A DNA stretch of 64,000 nucleotides from Pantoea sp. At-9b (lineage in GTDB: Bacteria; Pseudomonadota; Gammaproteobacteria; Enterobacterales; Enterobacteriaceae), in NCBI RefSeq assembly GCF_000175935.2, contig NC_014837.1, positions 744,001 to 808,000 of the forward strand, given 5' to 3'. Position 1 is the first letter of the stretch. Every line of letters starts with the position of its first letter. Made by a program: the position numbers and the translations under genes. The notes beneath the pieces were generated by a model. That model made no database searches. It was not told the origin of the DNA and saw only the letters and a list, made by a program, of their open reading frames with translations. Shown here in pieces: positions 1 to 10,691 of this stretch.

Positions 1-1893
1 CGCGTCCAGACCCTCGTGGTACCAGCGCAACAGCACCGCCTGAGCGGTTTTTTCCAGCCACGGCACCAGAATCTGGATGTCGTGCATTTGACCGATACGA
101 TCGAGACGGCCAATACGCTGCTCCAGCAGGTCCGGGTTGAACGGCAGATCAAACATCACCAGGCGGCTGGCGAACTGGAAGTTGCGGCCTTCAGAACCGA
201 TTTCTGAGCACAGCAGCACCTGCGCGCCATCTTCTTCTGAGGCGAACCAGGCGGCAGCACGGTCACGTTCGATGATCGACAGACCTTCATGGAACACCGC
301 CGCGCGGATGCCTTCACGTTCGCGCAGTACCTGCTCCAGTTGCAGCGCGGTGGCGGCTTTGGCGCAAATCACCAGCACTTTCTCTTTGCGGTTGCTGGTA
401 AGGTAGCCCATCAGCCATTCAACGCGCGGATCGAAGTTCCACCAGGTGCCGCTATCGCCTTCAAATTCCTGATAAATTTGTTCCGGGTACAGCATGTCAC
501 GGGCGCGTTCTTCTGCACTTTTACGCGCACCCATAATGCCGGATACCTTAATCGCCGTCTGGTACTGTGCGGGCAACGGCAGGCGGATCTGATGCAGTTC
601 GCGTTTCGGGAAACCTTTCACGCCGTTACGGGTGTTGCGGAACAGCACGCGGCTGGTGCCGTGGCGATCCATCAACATAGAAATCAGTTCTTTACGTGCA
701 TCTTCTTTGCCGTCGCGATCGCTGTTTGCCACCTGCAACAGCGGCTCGATGTCCTGCTCACCGACCAGGTCGTTGATCAGGTTCATTTCATCTGTGGAGA
801 TCGCTTTGTCGGCCAGCAGCGTGCTGACCGCATCGGCCACCGGGCGATAGTGCTGCTGCTCGGCAACGAACTGGCTGAAATCGTGGAAGCGGTTTGGATC
901 GAGCAGGCGCAGACGGGCGAAATGGCTCTCCATGCCGAGCTGTTCCGGCGTGGCGGTCAACAGCAGCACGCCAGGCGTCTGTTCCGCCAGTTGCTCAATT
1001 ACCTGATATTCACGGCTTGGTGCGTCTTCACTCCACGCCAGGTGATGCGCTTCGTCGACCACCAGCAAGTCCCATGCGGCATCGGCCAGCAGTTCCAGAC
1101 GCTGCTTGTTACGACGGACAAAATCCAGCGAGCAGATAATCAGCTGTTCGGTATCGAACGGATTATCGCTGTCGTGCTGCGCTTCGGTGTAGCGGTCATC
1201 GTCAAACAACGCAAAGCGCAGATTGAAGCGACGCAGCATCTCCACCAGCCACTGATGTTGCAGGGTTTCCGGCACCACAATCAACACGCGCTCGGCACGG
1301 CCGGCCAGTAACTGTTGCTGGATGATCATCCCGGCTTCGATGGTTTTACCCAAGCCGACTTCGTCGGCCAGCAGCACGCGCGGGGCATGGCGACGGCCAA
1401 CATCGTGCGCAATGTGGAGCTGATGCGGAATCAGGTTGGTGCGCATGCCGCGTAAACCGCTGGTTGGCAGGTTGTACTGCTCGCTCTGATACTTGCGGGC
1501 GCGGAAACGCAACGCAAAGCGGTCCATACGATCCAACTGTCCGGCGAACAGGCGATCCTGCGGTTTGCTGAATACCAGCTTGCTGTCGAGCATCACTTCG
1601 CGCATCAGCACATTGGATTCTTCGGTGTCGAGACGCGTACCGATGTAGGTAATTAAATCGTTTTCGTTGCGGACGTCGTCGACGCGCATCTGCCAGCCTT
1701 CATGGCTGGTGACGGTATCACCCGGGTTGAAGATCACGCGGGTAACAGGAGAATCATTACGGGCATAGAGGCGGTTTTCGCCGGTTGCCGGGAACATCAG
1801 TGTGACCATGCGCGTATCCAGCGCAACTACCGTGCCCAGTCCCAGTTCACTTTCCGTATCACTAATCCAGCGTTGACCCAGTGTAAAAACCAT
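1..1893 (-). CDS. rapA: RNA polymerase-associated ATPase RapA (3' part outside window)
   Basis: This is a Swi2/Snf2-family ATPase that binds RNA polymerase and helps recycle it after transcription. I translated the minus strand from ATG at 1893. The first residues, MVFTLGQRW, match the RapA N-terminus. The reading frame stays open for 631 codons to the window edge, so roughly the last third of the usual ~968-residue protein is missing here. The Walker A loop ([12 protein letters not shown]) is encoded near 1330-1370 and the DEAH-type Walker B box (VVDEAHH) near 1040-1060, both typical of superfamily 2 helicases. polB lies upstream on the same strand with a 154-bp gap. A TTGACA sequence sits in that gap, but I could not pair it with a convincing -10. 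Identity is secure. Confidence 0.96.
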   Translation of the reverse strand, partial: MVFTLGQRWISDTESELGLGTVVALDTRMVTLMFPATGENRLYARNDSPVTRVIFNPGDTVTSHEGWQMRVDDVRNENDLITYIGTRLDTEESNVLMREVMLDSKLVFSKPQDRLFAGQLDRMDRFALRFRARKYQSEQYNLPTSGLRGMRTNLIPHQLHIAHDVGRRHAPRVLLADEVGLGKTIEAGMIIQQQLLAGRAERVLIVVPETLQHQWLVEMLRRFNLRFALFDDDRYTEAQHDSDNPFDTEQLIICSLDFVRRNKQRLELLADAAWDLLVVDEAHHLAWSEDAPSREYQVIEQLAEQTPGVLLLTATPEQLGMESHFARLRLLDPNRFHDFSQFVAEQQHYRPVADAVSTLLADKAISTDEMNLINDLVGEQDIEPLLQVANSDRDGKEDARKELISMLMDRHGTSRVLFRNTRNGVKGFPKRELHQIRLPLPAQYQTAIKVSGIMGARKSAEERARDMLYPEQIYQEFEGDSGTWWNFDPRVEWLMGYLTSNRKEKVLVICAKAATALQLEQVLREREGIRAAVFHEGLSIIERDRAAAWFASEEDGAQVLLCSEIGSEGRNFQFASRLVMFDLPFNPDLLEQRIGRLDRIGQMHDIQILVPWLEKTAQAVLLRWYHEGLDA

Positions 1894-2047
1894 ATATTTC
1901 CTGCTCGATTCTCTGTCATGTCATGAAGATGTGCACCTGCTCTCAGGCAATACCAGACCGCCAAACGAAAGGGTTTGGGCAGCGTGTGCATGCGGTGAGA
2001 TTCAGGAAGGGCGCTATGGTACTGGATGGCAGGGCATTCGTCACCTG

Positions 2048-4408
2048 TCAAAAAAGCCCCAACTGCCCGGTAATCAGTGTAGCAAAATCATCGCCGACGA
2101 AAGGTAAAATGCCTTCAGCCACCGGCTGCAACTGCTTCGTCACATAGTGATCATAGTCGAGCGGCGTATGGCGCGCCTCCAGTGGCTCCGGGCCTGCGGT
2201 GGCGATGACATAGCGAATCGCGCCGCCGTTCTGGTACTGCAACGGACGTCCCAATTTACGATTCGCCTCATCTGCCAGGCGTGCGGCGCGCACGTGTGGT
2301 GGCACGTTGCGTTCATAATCTTTTAGCGGACGGCGCAGGCGCTTTTTATAGACCAGCAGATCATCAAGTTCGCCAGCCAGCAATTGTGCCACGGTGTCGC
2401 GGATATAATCCTGCCAGGGTTCGCCACGGAAGATGCGGCCATACAAGGTTTGCTGGAACTGCTGTGCCAGTGGCGTCCAGTCGGTACGCACCGACTCCAG
2501 CCCCTTAAACACCAGCCGTTCGCTGCCATCGGTGCGAATCAGACCGGCATAGCGCTTTTTGCTGCCTTGTTCCGCACCGCGAATGGTGGGCATTAAGAAA
2601 CGGCTGAAATGGTTTTCGTACTCCAGCTCCAGCGCACTGCTCAGGCCATAGGTGTGCTGCAAATGCTCCTGCCACCAGCCGTTGACGTGTTCGGCCAACT
2701 GACGACCTATCAGCGCCGCTTGCGCTTCGCTGTGTGCCCCCTTCAACCAGACAAATGTTGAATCGGTGTCGCCGTAAATGACGTCATAGCCTTTGGCTTC
2801 AATCAGTTCACGCGTTTGCTGCATGATCGCGTGACCGCGCAGGGTGATGGAGGAGGCGAGGCGAGGATCGAAAAAGCGACAGGCGCTGGTGCCCAGCACG
2901 CCGTAAAAGGCGTTCATGATGATTTTCAGCGCCTGCGACAACGGCTGATTATGGTCGAGCTTTGCCCGCTCACGTCCCTGCCAGATCTGCTCGACAATCG
3001 CCGGCAGGCAGTGGGTGGTACGGGAAAAACGTGCGCCGCGAAAACCGGGCACCGAATCGGCATCATCAGGGTGCGCCAGCCCCTCCACCAGCCCGACCGG
3101 ATCGATCAGGAAGGTGCGGATAATCGAGGGATAGAGGCTTTTGTAATCCAGCACCAGCACCGAATCGTACAGGCCGGGGCGGGAATCCATCACGTAACCG
3201 CCGGGGCTGGCTTCTGGCGTCACTTCGCCGAGATTGGGGGCAACAAACCCGGCGCGATGCATACGCGGGATGTAGAGATGGCCAAATGCCGCCACCGAAC
3301 CGCCGTGGCGATCGACCGCCAGCCCGTTCACCGTGGCGCGTTCCAGCAGAAACGGCATGATGGCGGTATGGTGGAAGATGCGTGTCACCAGCTCACAATC
3401 TTTCAGGTTATAACGCGCCAGCGCCGGTTTATCGTTGGCAAAACGCCAGTTGATCTCCTCCATGCGTTGCCACGGATTGTCGATGGCTTTGCCTTCGCCC
3501 AGCAACGTCTGCGAGACCGCCTCCAGACTGAAGGAGGGAAAATCCCAGAAGGCGGATTTTAACGCTTCGATGCCGTCAATAATCAGGCGACCGGTGGCCT
3601 GCGCAAAGAAAACGCCAGGTTTAAAACCGTGCTCGCGCCACTCCAGCGGTTGTTGCTGGCGACCCAGACGCAGAGGCATGCCGTAACGATCGGCATGTTT
3701 TTGCAACACGCGCAGGTCGAACTGCACCAGGTTCCAGCCGATAATCACATCGGGTTCATGGTGGGCAAACCAGGCATTAAGCCGCTCCAGCAGTTGCGGG
3801 CGGCTATCGACATAAATCAGCTCGAAATCAAGCTGACTGGCATCGCCGTTGGGCGGGCCGAGCATAAACACCTGACGTTGACCGCAACCTTCCAGCCCGA
3901 TGCAATACAACTCGCCATGTTCGGTGGTTTCGATGTCCAGCGAGACCCAACTGAGTTGTGGACGGTAGTCGGGATGAGGCTTAAGGCGCGTATTCACCAC
4001 GCTGTCGCCGCGTGTATCGCCACTGAACCACACCGGTGCGGTGATAAAGCGCTCCATCAGATAGCGTTCTGGCGGGCGGATATCCGCTTCGTAGACCGGG
4101 ATGCCGTTTTCCCGCAGGCGTTTTTCCAGATTCTGTAGCTGGCGGTAGCTGCGGCAATAGAGACCAAACACCGGACGGCGGCGGAAATCGGTTAACTTCA
4201 GGGATTGCAGGCGCGTGTGGCGTTCGTCGTGGATCAGCGTCGCAACCTGCGCCTGGAACTCGCTCGGGATAAACGCCACCGACTCTTGCGTGGGCAAAAC
4301 GACACGTTGGGCACCCTGGTCGGTAGCCAGCCACAGCACCACTTCGCTGCCAGTGGGGGTGTCTCGCCAGTGTCGGGTAAGCAGAAAACCTGCGCGTGGA
4401 TCGGTCAC
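2048..4408 (-). CDS. polB: DNA polymerase II
   Basis: Family B DNA polymerase of 786 residues (E. coli 783), used in replication restart and translesion synthesis after DNA damage. The N-terminus ([13 protein letters not shown]) matches PolB. A proofreading 3'-5' exonuclease domain is marked by [19 protein letters not shown] near residue 155. The polymerase active site carries [13 protein letters not shown] (motif A) and [11 protein letters not shown] (motif C with the two catalytic aspartates). In E. coli polB is an SOS gene, and here a LexA-like site lies about 35 bp upstream of the start. It is divergent from yabI. The araBAD and araC genes that separate polB from yabI in E. coli are absent. 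Confidence 0.98.
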   Translation of the reverse strand: MTDPRAGFLLTRHWRDTPTGSEVVLWLATDQGAQRVVLPTQESVAFIPSEFQAQVATLIHDERHTRLQSLKLTDFRRRPVFGLYCRSYRQLQNLEKRLRENGIPVYEADIRPPERYLMERFITAPVWFSGDTRGDSVVNTRLKPHPDYRPQLSWVSLDIETTEHGELYCIGLEGCGQRQVFMLGPPNGDASQLDFELIYVDSRPQLLERLNAWFAHHEPDVIIGWNLVQFDLRVLQKHADRYGMPLRLGRQQQPLEWREHGFKPGVFFAQATGRLIIDGIEALKSAFWDFPSFSLEAVSQTLLGEGKAIDNPWQRMEEINWRFANDKPALARYNLKDCELVTRIFHHTAIMPFLLERATVNGLAVDRHGGSVAAFGHLYIPRMHRAGFVAPNLGEVTPEASPGGYVMDSRPGLYDSVLVLDYKSLYPSIIRTFLIDPVGLVEGLAHPDDADSVPGFRGARFSRTTHCLPAIVEQIWQGRERAKLDHNQPLSQALKIIMNAFYGVLGTSACRFFDPRLASSITLRGHAIMQQTRELIEAKGYDVIYGDTDSTFVWLKGAHSEAQAALIGRQLAEHVNGWWQEHLQHTYGLSSALELEYENHFSRFLMPTIRGAEQGSKKRYAGLIRTDGSERLVFKGLESVRTDWTPLAQQFQQTLYGRIFRGEPWQDYIRDTVAQLLAGELDDLLVYKKRLRRPLKDYERNVPPHVRAARLADEANRKLGRPLQYQNGGAIRYVIATAGPEPLEARHTPLDYDHYVTKQLQPVAEGILPFVGDDFATLITGQLGLF

Positions 4409-4441
4409 GGGAACTCCGGGTGTGAAAACCCGCTAAGTATA

Positions 4442-4461
4442 TCATGGATGTTTATACAGTG
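4442..4461 (-). promoter_or_regulatory. LexA-box-like site upstream of polB
   Basis: On the minus strand the site reads CACTGTATAAACATCCATGA. The left half (CTGT followed by an AT-rich spacer) fits the LexA pattern CTGT-N8-ACAG, but the right half is CCAT, matching only two of four bases. Position relative to polB is right for SOS control. Binding may be weak. Confidence 0.5.
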
Positions 4462-4517
4462 TCTTTTGTTTGCTTAAATTGTAAGCGCTTTGTCAACATT
4501 GGCGTACAAATCTTGCC

Positions 4518-4546
4518 TTGACGCTGCGGCGCTGGCTCTGGACAAT
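4518..4546 (+). promoter_or_regulatory. putative yabI promoter
   Basis: TTGACG (4518-4523) and GACAAT (4541-4546) are separated by exactly 17 bp and lie about 30 bp upstream of the yabI start. This is a reasonable sigma-70 promoter by sequence only. Confidence 0.5.
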
Positions 4547-4575
4547 CCAGCCTTCATATTCCGCAGAGGATATTT

Positions 4576-5340
4576 ATGGAAGCCTGGGTACAACATCTTT
4601 TTACGCAATCTCTGGAATGGGCGCTGTTTGCTGTCGCGCTGGTGACGTTTCTGGAGTCGCTGGCCTTCGTGGGATTGCTGCTGCCGGGCACGGTGTTGAT
4701 GGCAAGCCTCGGGGCGCTGGTCGGCAGCGGCCAGATTAGCCTGTATCCCGCCTGGGCTGCGGGGCTGGCGGGCTGTCTGATTGGCGACTGGGTTTCCTAT
4801 GGCATTGGCTGGAAATTTCAGGGGCCGCTGCATCGCTGGAAATATCTGCAAAAATATCGCGGGCTGCTGGATAAAACGGAGCATGCGTTGCATCAGCACA
4901 GCATGTTCACCATTTTGGTGGGGCGCTTTGTCGGCCCGACACGGCCACTGATTCCGCTGGCTGCCGGGATGCTGGAACTGCCGGTGCGTAAATTCCTGCC
5001 GCCGAACATTATCGGCTGCATCCTGTGGCCACCGCTGTATCTGATGCCCGGTATCCTCGCTGGTGTGGCGATCGATGTCCCGAAGGCCGCACAAGGCGGC
5101 CACTTTACCTGGTTGCTGGCGCTGGTGGCATTGCTGGTGTGGCTGGGGTTCTGGCTGTGCTGGCGCTGGTGGCGCAGCGGCAAAAACGTCGACTGGGCAA
5201 CGGCGTATCTGCCGACAGCGCGTTTACGCTGGCTGGCACCGCTGGCTGCCGCGCTGGGTGTGGCGGCGTTTATTGCTATCCAGTTCCATCCGATGATGCC
5301 GTTGTTCCGCCATCTGCTGTGGAAGGTGTTCTTCGCTTAA
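4576..5340 (+). CDS. yabI: DedA-family inner-membrane protein YabI
   Basis: Integral membrane protein of 254 residues, the same length as E. coli YabI. DedA (SNARE-associated, PF09335) proteins are linked to membrane lipid flipping and envelope homeostasis. The conserved family signatures are present: [15 protein letters not shown] near residue 25 and [18 protein letters not shown] near residue 115, both with the glycine, proline and arginine residues characteristic of the family. Several hydrophobic segments span the rest, and the C-terminal half is Trp-rich. The start at 4576 follows a GAGG ribosome-binding site at 5-bp spacing. Its stop codon overlaps the convergent thiQ stop. Family assignment is secure; the exact substrate is not known from sequence. 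Confidence 0.93.
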   Translation: MEAWVQHLFTQSLEWALFAVALVTFLESLAFVGLLLPGTVLMASLGALVGSGQISLYPAWAAGLAGCLIGDWVSYGIGWKFQGPLHRWKYLQKYRGLLDKTEHALHQHSMFTILVGRFVGPTRPLIPLAAGMLELPVRKFLPPNIIGCILWPPLYLMPGILAGVAIDVPKAAQGGHFTWLLALVALLVWLGFWLCWRWWRSGKNVDWATAYLPTARLRWLAPLAAALGVAAFIAIQFHPMMPLFRHLLWKVFFA

Positions 5341-6038
5341 CGCTGCGCCACGCCGAGGATGGCGGCAGCGGGGGTTCTGCCAGTGAGCAGCTCTTCCGTG
5401 CTGCCATCCCAGTAAACCCGCCCATCAACCACCACCAGACTGCGCGCCGCGATTTGCCGCGCATCTTCCAGGCTGTGCGACACCATCAACAGCGTGATAT
5501 TGCGCGCAGCGCAGACGTTGTGCACCAGTTGCAGCATCTCCTGACGCAGCGCCGGATCGAGCGCGGAAAACGGTTCATCCAGCAATAAGATCGGCTGATT
5601 ACGCAGCAGGCAGCGCGCCAGCGCGACACGTTGGCGCTGTCCACCGGAGAGCTGACCCGGCAGGCGTTGCAGCATCTCCTGAAGCCCGGTTTGCCCGGCG
5701 ATCTCAATCACTTGCTGTTTCTGTTCACTGGTGAGTTTTAAGCCCGGATGCAGCCCCAGACCGAGATTCTGCTGCACCGTCAGGTGCGGAAACAGGTTGT
5801 TCTCCTGGAACAGCATTGAGACCGGACGCGCCGCAGGGACGCTGGCGGTATGGTCGGTGCCGTTCAACCATAAACTACCGCTGCTGACCGGCAGAAAACC
5901 ACCAATCAGGCTGAGCAGGGTGCTTTTCCCGGCACCGCTCGGACCAAGGATCGCCAGCCGTTCGCCTGCTTGTGCGCTGAACTGGAAGCGCATCGGCAGA
6001 TGCTGGTACAGGTAAGTGAGGTTATTCAGTGTCAGCAT
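5337..6038 (-). CDS. thiQ: thiamine/TPP ABC transporter ATP-binding subunit
   Basis: Cytoplasmic ATPase that powers thiamine, TMP and TPP import with ThiP and ThiB. It has 233 residues. The Walker A motif GPSGAGKST is at residues 32-40, the ABC signature [16 protein letters not shown] around residue 130, and Walker [13 protein letters not shown] follows, all intact. The start overlaps the end of thiP by 17 bp, which implies translational coupling within the thiBPQ operon. The stop overlaps the yabI stop by 4 bp on the opposite strand. Expression should follow the TPP riboswitch ahead of thiB. Confidence 0.96.
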   Translation of the reverse strand: MLTLNNLTYLYQHLPMRFQFSAQAGERLAILGPSGAGKSTLLSLIGGFLPVSSGSLWLNGTDHTASVPAARPVSMLFQENNLFPHLTVQQNLGLGLHPGLKLTSEQKQQVIEIAGQTGLQEMLQRLPGQLSGGQRQRVALARCLLRNQPILLLDEPFSALDPALRQEMLQLVHNVCAARNITLLMVSHSLEDARQIAARSLVVVDGRVYWDGSTEELLTGRTPAAAILGVAQR

Positions 6039-7632
6039 GACGACCTGGCAATTTTTCCATCAGGGTAAACAGGAGCAGGCACAGTAGCAGCAACAGTAAC
6101 GCGGTGACCGCGCCATCATCGCCACGATAGGCACCAATTTGCTGGAACAGATAAAAGGGCAGGGTGCGGAAATCCGCGCTGCCAAACAACGCCACCACGC
6201 CGAAATCACCAATCGACAATACACAGGCAAAGGCCAGCGCCTGAGCAAGCGGGCGTTTCAGCGCGCGCAGTTCAATCAGGCGCAGACGATTCCATCCCTG
6301 CACCCCCAGCGAGGCGCATAACTGATTGTAACGCGCGCTGAGATCGCGCATCGGGTTCTCCAGCACCTTCATCGCATAAGGGATAGCGATCAGCGCGTTA
6401 GTGAAGATCACCAGGCCATCTGCCGACTGCGGCAGGCCAACGGTGGCGTTGAACAGCAGGAAAAAGCCGCTGGCCAGCACGATCCCGGGCATTGCCAGAA
6501 TCAACATGCCGCTCAGCTCCATCGCCTGTGCCGGGATGATGTGATGACGCAGGCGTAGCTCACGACTGCTCCACAGCAGCATCAGGGTAAGCATGACGCA
6601 CAACACGCCGGCCCCAAGGGCGATACGTAATGAGGTGAAGGTGGCCTGCCACAGGGCCGGTTGTTGTATCGCCCCGGCCACACCACCGCGCAGGCCATCG
6701 GTCACGACCGCCAGTAAAGGCGGGATCAACAGCAACAAGGCTACGGCGATCAACACGCTATCGCTGAGGCGCGCGCGCCAGCTATCCTGCGGATCACGCC
6801 AGCCACGTATCTGCTGGCTCCCGGCCGGAATGGCTTTGCTGAAGCGCTGGCTCAACAACACCAACAGTAGACAACAACCTAACTGAAGCAGCGCCAGCAG
6901 GGCTGCGCGGCCAGGATCGTAGTCAAAACTCAGCGCCTGATAAATTGCCAGCTCCAGCGTGGTGGCCTGCGGGCCACCACCCAGTGCCAGCACGGTGGCG
7001 AAACTGGCAAAGCACAACATAAAAATCAGCGCGGCGGTGGGCAAAATTTGTCGCCGCAGCCACGGCCATTCCAGTAAATGGAACAGGTTCCAGCCGCGCA
7101 AACCAAGCTGTGCCGCCAACTGACGCTGTTCGCCCGGAATGCTCTCCAGCGCCTGCAACAGCATGCGTGTCGCCAGCGGCAGATTAAAGAACACGTGTGC
7201 CAGCAGAATGCCCTGAAGCCCATAGGGTGAGAAGTGATAATCGATGCCCACCATGCTGCATAACTGCGCCAGCCAGCCGCTGCGGCCATAGACGCTCAGC
7301 AGGCCAAATACCGCCACCAGCACCGGCAGCACCAGCGTCATGGCGCACAGGCGCAACAGCAGATTGCGACCGGGAAAACGCCGCCGGTACAGGGCGCGTG
7401 CCAGCGGGATGGCGGGAATCACCGAGAATAGCGCCGACAACAAGGCCTGCCAGAAGGAGAACGCCAGCACATGATGCAGATAGTCATCGCTGAGCAGGGC
7501 GCGCCAGTCGCCGATGGGGGCTGACATCAGCAGCGCGCCAAACGCCAGCAGCGCCACCGCGCATAACAGCAGCGCGGTGAAACTGCCGGGTAGCAGCCAG
7601 CCGGGAATTAACGGCTGACGGCGCGTTGCCAT
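6022..7632 (-). CDS. thiP: thiamine/TPP ABC transporter permease
   Basis: Inner-membrane permease of 536 residues made of two fused permease modules, as in E. coli ThiP. Each half carries several hydrophobic spans and a cytoplasmic EAA-like loop: the first is near [20 protein letters not shown], the second near [17 protein letters not shown]. These loops dock to ThiQ. The gene overlaps thiB by 25 bp upstream and thiQ by 17 bp downstream, so the three genes form a tight operon. The first module begins [16 protein letters not shown], consistent with the family start. Confidence 0.96.
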   Translation of the reverse strand: MATRRQPLIPGWLLPGSFTALLLCAVALLAFGALLMSAPIGDWRALLSDDYLHHVLAFSFWQALLSALFSVIPAIPLARALYRRRFPGRNLLLRLCAMTLVLPVLVAVFGLLSVYGRSGWLAQLCSMVGIDYHFSPYGLQGILLAHVFFNLPLATRMLLQALESIPGEQRQLAAQLGLRGWNLFHLLEWPWLRRQILPTAALIFMLCFASFATVLALGGGPQATTLELAIYQALSFDYDPGRAALLALLQLGCCLLLVLLSQRFSKAIPAGSQQIRGWRDPQDSWRARLSDSVLIAVALLLLIPPLLAVVTDGLRGGVAGAIQQPALWQATFTSLRIALGAGVLCVMLTLMLLWSSRELRLRHHIIPAQAMELSGMLILAMPGIVLASGFFLLFNATVGLPQSADGLVIFTNALIAIPYAMKVLENPMRDLSARYNQLCASLGVQGWNRLRLIELRALKRPLAQALAFACVLSIGDFGVVALFGSADFRTLPFYLFQQIGAYRGDDGAVTALLLLLLCLLLFTLMEKLPGRHADTE

Positions 7633-8594
7633 GCACTAATCCAGGCGGCGCGATGTTCGGCAACGTCCGCCGGGCTATATTGCAGCGCCGTTTGCGGGAT
7701 GTGCAGTGTCTGATAACCGGCAGGCAGATCGCTCTTAATCACCGGATACATCCAGTTGCCGGTCGGGATGGTCTGCTGGAAGGCCGGGCTGACCATAAAC
7801 TGCATAAATTGCTGCGCCAGCTGCGGTTGTTTGCTGCTGGCGAGCTGCGCCGCCACTTCAACCTGCATATAGTGGCCTTCGCTGAACGGGGCCGCCGCGT
7901 AATTTTCTTTCTTCTCTTCGATGATGTGATAGGCCGGAGAGGTGGTATAGCTCAGCACCAGGTCGCCTTCGCCTTTCAGGAACAGGCCATAGGCTTCGCT
8001 CCAGCCTTTGGTGACGGTGACGGTTTTCTGCGCCAGTTTCTGCCAGGCTTCCGGTGCCTGGTCGCCATAGACCTTTTGCATCCACAGCAGCAGGCCGAGA
8101 CCTGGGGTACTGGTGCGCGGATCTTCGTAGATCACCCGCCATTTTTCCGGGCTTTCGACCAGTTCTTTCAGGCTTTTCGGTGGGTTTTGCAGTTTGTTTT
8201 TGTCATAGACAAAGGCGAAGTAACCATAGTCGAACGGGATAAAGGTGTCATTGTGCCAGCCGTCCGGTAACTGGAGTGCGCGGGTATCCACCTTGCTTTT
8301 GGCAAACAGGCCGGTTTTTTCTGCTGCCTGTACCAGGTTGTTATCGAGGCCCAGCACGATATCCGCTTTGCTGTTTTTGCCTTCCATCCGCACGCGATTG
8401 AGCAGTGACACGCCATCTTCCAGCGCGACATATTTCAGTTCGCAGCCGCATTGGGCTTCGAAGGCTTTTTGGACGGCAGGGCCGGGGCCCCAATCGGCGG
8501 AGAACGAATCGTAGGTGTAGACGGTCAGGACCGGTTTGGCAGCCAGTGCCGGGGCAGCGACCAGTAACAGCACGGGCAGAACTTTTTTAAACAC
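7608..8594 (-). CDS. thiB: periplasmic thiamine/TPP-binding protein
   Basis: Substrate-binding subunit (328 residues) of the thiamine ABC importer. Residues 1-18 form a signal peptide (MFKKVLPVLLLVAAPALA) ending in an ALA-type cleavage site, followed by KPVLTVYTYDSF, the usual start of mature ThiB. The body has the type II periplasmic binding fold seen in iron and thiamine binders, including KADIVLGLDNNL and the YEDPRTSTPGLG segment. It is the first gene of thiBPQ and is preceded by the TPP riboswitch. Also known as tbpA. Confidence 0.96.
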   Translation of the reverse strand: MFKKVLPVLLLVAAPALAAKPVLTVYTYDSFSADWGPGPAVQKAFEAQCGCELKYVALEDGVSLLNRVRMEGKNSKADIVLGLDNNLVQAAEKTGLFAKSKVDTRALQLPDGWHNDTFIPFDYGYFAFVYDKNKLQNPPKSLKELVESPEKWRVIYEDPRTSTPGLGLLLWMQKVYGDQAPEAWQKLAQKTVTVTKGWSEAYGLFLKGEGDLVLSYTTSPAYHIIEEKKENYAAAPFSEGHYMQVEVAAQLASSKQPQLAQQFMQFMVSPAFQQTIPTGNWMYPVIKSDLPAGYQTLHIPQTALQYSPADVAEHRAAWISAWQRAVSR

Positions 8595-8650
8595 TTTGCG
8601 CTCCTTGAGGAGAAGATAAGGTTGAGTCGCAAAGGATCTGAGCAGTGAGG

Positions 8651-8735
8651 CATCTCAAATCCCTACGCCGGTATTAACCGGATCAGGTTCGACGGGTCTC
8701 TCTCAGCCCCTGTAACGCAGGGCACCCCGTTGAGA
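8651..8735 (-). ncRNA. TPP (THI-box) riboswitch
   Basis: The minus-strand sequence contains the TPP aptamer hallmarks in order: ACGGGGTGC, GGCTGAGA, ACCCGTCGAACCTGATC, and CCGGTTAATACCGGCGTAGGG. Closing helix P1 is formed by CTCAA at 8730-8734 and TTGAG at 8653-8657. It lies about 57 nt upstream of the thiB start. High TPP is expected to shut off thiBPQ. No strong intrinsic terminator is seen between aptamer and start, so translational control is more likely. Confidence 0.96.
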
Positions 8736-8742
8736 ACGGCTC

Positions 8743-8771
8743 ATTCTAGACATTTCCGGGTCGGGGCGAAA
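8743..8771 (-). promoter_or_regulatory. putative thiBPQ promoter
   Basis: TAGAAT on the minus strand at 8748-8743 would place the transcript start about 7 nt downstream, at the first bases of the riboswitch. The -35 (TTTCGC at 8771-8766, 17-bp spacer) is poor. The element sits in only about 40 bp between the riboswitch and the sgrR stop codon. Confidence 0.4.
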
Positions 8772-8774
8772 GGT

Positions 8775-10436
8775 TCACAACTCCGGCGGAGCAAACCAGG
8801 CGGATTTAAAGTCAAACCAGCCGAGCGTATTCATGCGCACGCCGCGCATACTGCGCTGTCCTTCCAGCAATAGCCAGTGATGGAACAGCGGATGCAGGTA
8901 GTCACTGTCCACCAACTGTTTCCCCCATTCCGCCAGCGGCAGCGTTTTTTCGCGCCAGCGTTCAGCCGCGCTTTGCCAGTCAATCGGGATGCACTGCTGC
9001 ATCAACGGCAATTCATACAACTGGGCGAACAACGAGTAATCCAGCGGCAGGGTGAAGTTGACGCTTCCGAGCCAGATATCGCTCTCACCCTCGCCATTAA
9101 ACCAGGTTTCGTAGCTCAGTTCGCGAGTGATCAGCTCGACGCCCTGCGCGGCCAGTAGCGGGCGCAGCGCATTGGCAATCCCCTCATGCTCGACATGGTG
9201 GCTGTACCAACTGATGGTCAGTTGTTTCAGGTTCTCGGGTTTACTGACGGCGGTCAGATCGCGGCGATGGTGCCAGCGCGGCAGCAGGCCATACGCCGGG
9301 AACCAGTAGCGTTGATAACCCACTCCGGCATTGTTGAGCAGGGCGATGGGGTTGAACAGATAGCTGACCCAACGGCGGAAATGGGCATCACGCCCCTGTT
9401 CTGAACGCTGGTCAAACAGCAGAAAATAGCAACCCTCTTCGAGACGACTCTCTTCCGATTTTTCATCGGCGGTTTCGCCCTGCAATTTTACCCCGGCATA
9501 CACCAGTTCATCGCTGATTTCCGGCAGCACCCAAATTGAGACATCGTCAATCAGCGCGCGGTAGCCGAAGTAGTCATCAAAGGCGGCGATCTTGAGCTGA
9601 CTTTGCTGATTGCGCACCACGCTGTAGGGGCCGGTGCCAATCGGTTGTCGGGCGAAGTCGCGCAGGGTTTGCCATTCGCGCGGCAGGATCATCGCGCTGA
9701 CGCTACCGAGTAGCCACGGCAGCCAGTTATCGGGTTGCGTCAGTTGGATATCCAGCGTCCAGGGCGCAGGGGAGTGCAGTTTTGCGAGATGCGAAAACAG
9801 CGGCTGGCTGCGCAGGCGTTCCAGTGAGCTGATGACATCCTCCATCTCCAGCTCGCGCCCATGGTGAAAGCGAATCGCCGGACGCAGGAAGAAACGCCAG
9901 TGCAGCGGCGATGTCTGTTGCCAATGGTGAGCGATATCGGGTTCGATTTCCCCCTTTTCCTCATTTACCCGGGTCAGGCCACTGAAGATTTGCCGCGCCA
10001 GATGGGTTTCAGATCGGCGCAGTGGGGAGCCAGGCAGCAGGTTGGGGAGCGGGCGATAGTAAAGGACGCGCAGGATATGCTTACCCTGACGAAAGCTGCG
10101 GCCGAGGTGGGCTGCAATCATTTGTCGCACCTGATTTTTGTCGCCCACCAGTTGCACCAGTTGTTCGATGCGATCCTGTTCCAGTAAATCTTCCGCACGT
10201 TGCTGCTGCAAGGCCAGGCCGGTGTAGCAAAAACTCAGCGTCGAGCGTTTACCACGCCCGGCTTCGGCCTGCCAGATTAGCCAGCCTGCATCCTGCATGG
10301 CATTCAACAGGTTACGCATATGACGGCGTGAGCAATGCAGCAATTCCGCCAGATCGCTCAGGGTGGTTTCCTGATCCTGACCCTGGCAGCTTTGCCACAG
10401 GCGGATAAATTGCTGTTGTAACCGTGAAGAGGACAT
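8775..10436 (-). CDS. sgrR: transcriptional activator SgrR of glucose-phosphate stress
   Basis: DNA-binding activator of the SgrS small RNA, made when sugar phosphates accumulate. The protein has 553 residues (E. coli 551). The N-terminal winged-helix domain (about residues 1-115) holds [20 protein letters not shown], the recognition region. The rest resembles an oligopeptide-type solute-binding domain ([10 protein letters not shown], the [18 protein letters not shown] region), proposed to sense the sugar-phosphate signal. An AAGGAG ribosome-binding site precedes the start. It is divergent from sgrS-setA, with 66 bp between its start and the sRNA start, so SgrR probably controls both directions from that gap. 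SgrR also autorepresses in E. coli. Confidence 0.96.
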   Translation of the reverse strand: MSSSRLQQQFIRLWQSCQGQDQETTLSDLAELLHCSRRHMRNLLNAMQDAGWLIWQAEAGRGKRSTLSFCYTGLALQQQRAEDLLEQDRIEQLVQLVGDKNQVRQMIAAHLGRSFRQGKHILRVLYYRPLPNLLPGSPLRRSETHLARQIFSGLTRVNEEKGEIEPDIAHHWQQTSPLHWRFFLRPAIRFHHGRELEMEDVISSLERLRSQPLFSHLAKLHSPAPWTLDIQLTQPDNWLPWLLGSVSAMILPREWQTLRDFARQPIGTGPYSVVRNQQSQLKIAAFDDYFGYRALIDDVSIWVLPEISDELVYAGVKLQGETADEKSEESRLEEGCYFLLFDQRSEQGRDAHFRRWVSYLFNPIALLNNAGVGYQRYWFPAYGLLPRWHHRRDLTAVSKPENLKQLTISWYSHHVEHEGIANALRPLLAAQGVELITRELSYETWFNGEGESDIWLGSVNFTLPLDYSLFAQLYELPLMQQCIPIDWQSAAERWREKTLPLAEWGKQLVDSDYLHPLFHHWLLLEGQRSMRGVRMNTLGWFDFKSAWFAPPEL

Positions 10437-10502
10437 AAAAGGGGAACTCCTTCTCTTAATCGCTCAGTTTTTCCTGCCCCATATTAGAGGCATAGTAGAC
10501 TG

Positions 10503-10625
10503 CAATGGAAGAGCGGGAGGCATTCAGTCATGAATGGCGCTCTGCCAGCGGTTCCGCCGACGTGGAACCTTTTCTGAGTAGGGTGCAATTTCACCGCCAG
10601 CAGTGTGTTCTCTGCTGGCTTTTTT
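10503..10625 (+). ncRNA. sgrS: SgrS small RNA (short form)
   Basis: The RNA lies between sgrR and setA, as in E. coli. The 3' region is recognisable: CTGAGTAGGGTGC (10574-10586), the segment that pairs with the ptsG ribosome-binding region, then CAATTTCACC, then a terminator hairpin GCCAGCAG/CTGCTGGC (10596-10603 and 10612-10619) with six T. The 5' part is only about 70 nt and lacks the 43-codon sgrT ORF of E. coli. It can form a GGTTCC/GGAACC hairpin (10550-10555, 10564-10569). The start near 10503 is inferred from a CATAGT -10 at 10491-10496; the -35 is weak, as expected of an SgrR-activated promoter. Total about 123 nt against 227 nt in E. coli. Confidence 0.85.
10530..10577 (+). CDS. possible 15-residue ORF inside SgrS
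   Basis: ATG at 10530 opens MNGALPAVPPTWNLF and stops at TGA 10575-10577. A GGGAGG ribosome-binding site at 10515-10520 is at usable spacing. It has no resemblance to SgrT that I can see. Its stop codon falls inside the ptsG-pairing segment, so ribosomes on it would interfere with pairing. It could be chance. Confidence 0.25.
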   Translation: MNGALPAVPPTWNLF

Positions 10626-10691
10626 CGTCTTGCTGTGGAATCTTCTACCCTCATTTTTTTCCCCCGATTAAATCCGCAAAGGGATTTCTGC

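Noticed and set aside
289..1311. 340-codon plus-strand frame across rapA
   Set aside because: Antisense to rapA, whose Walker motifs are clearly readable on the other strand.
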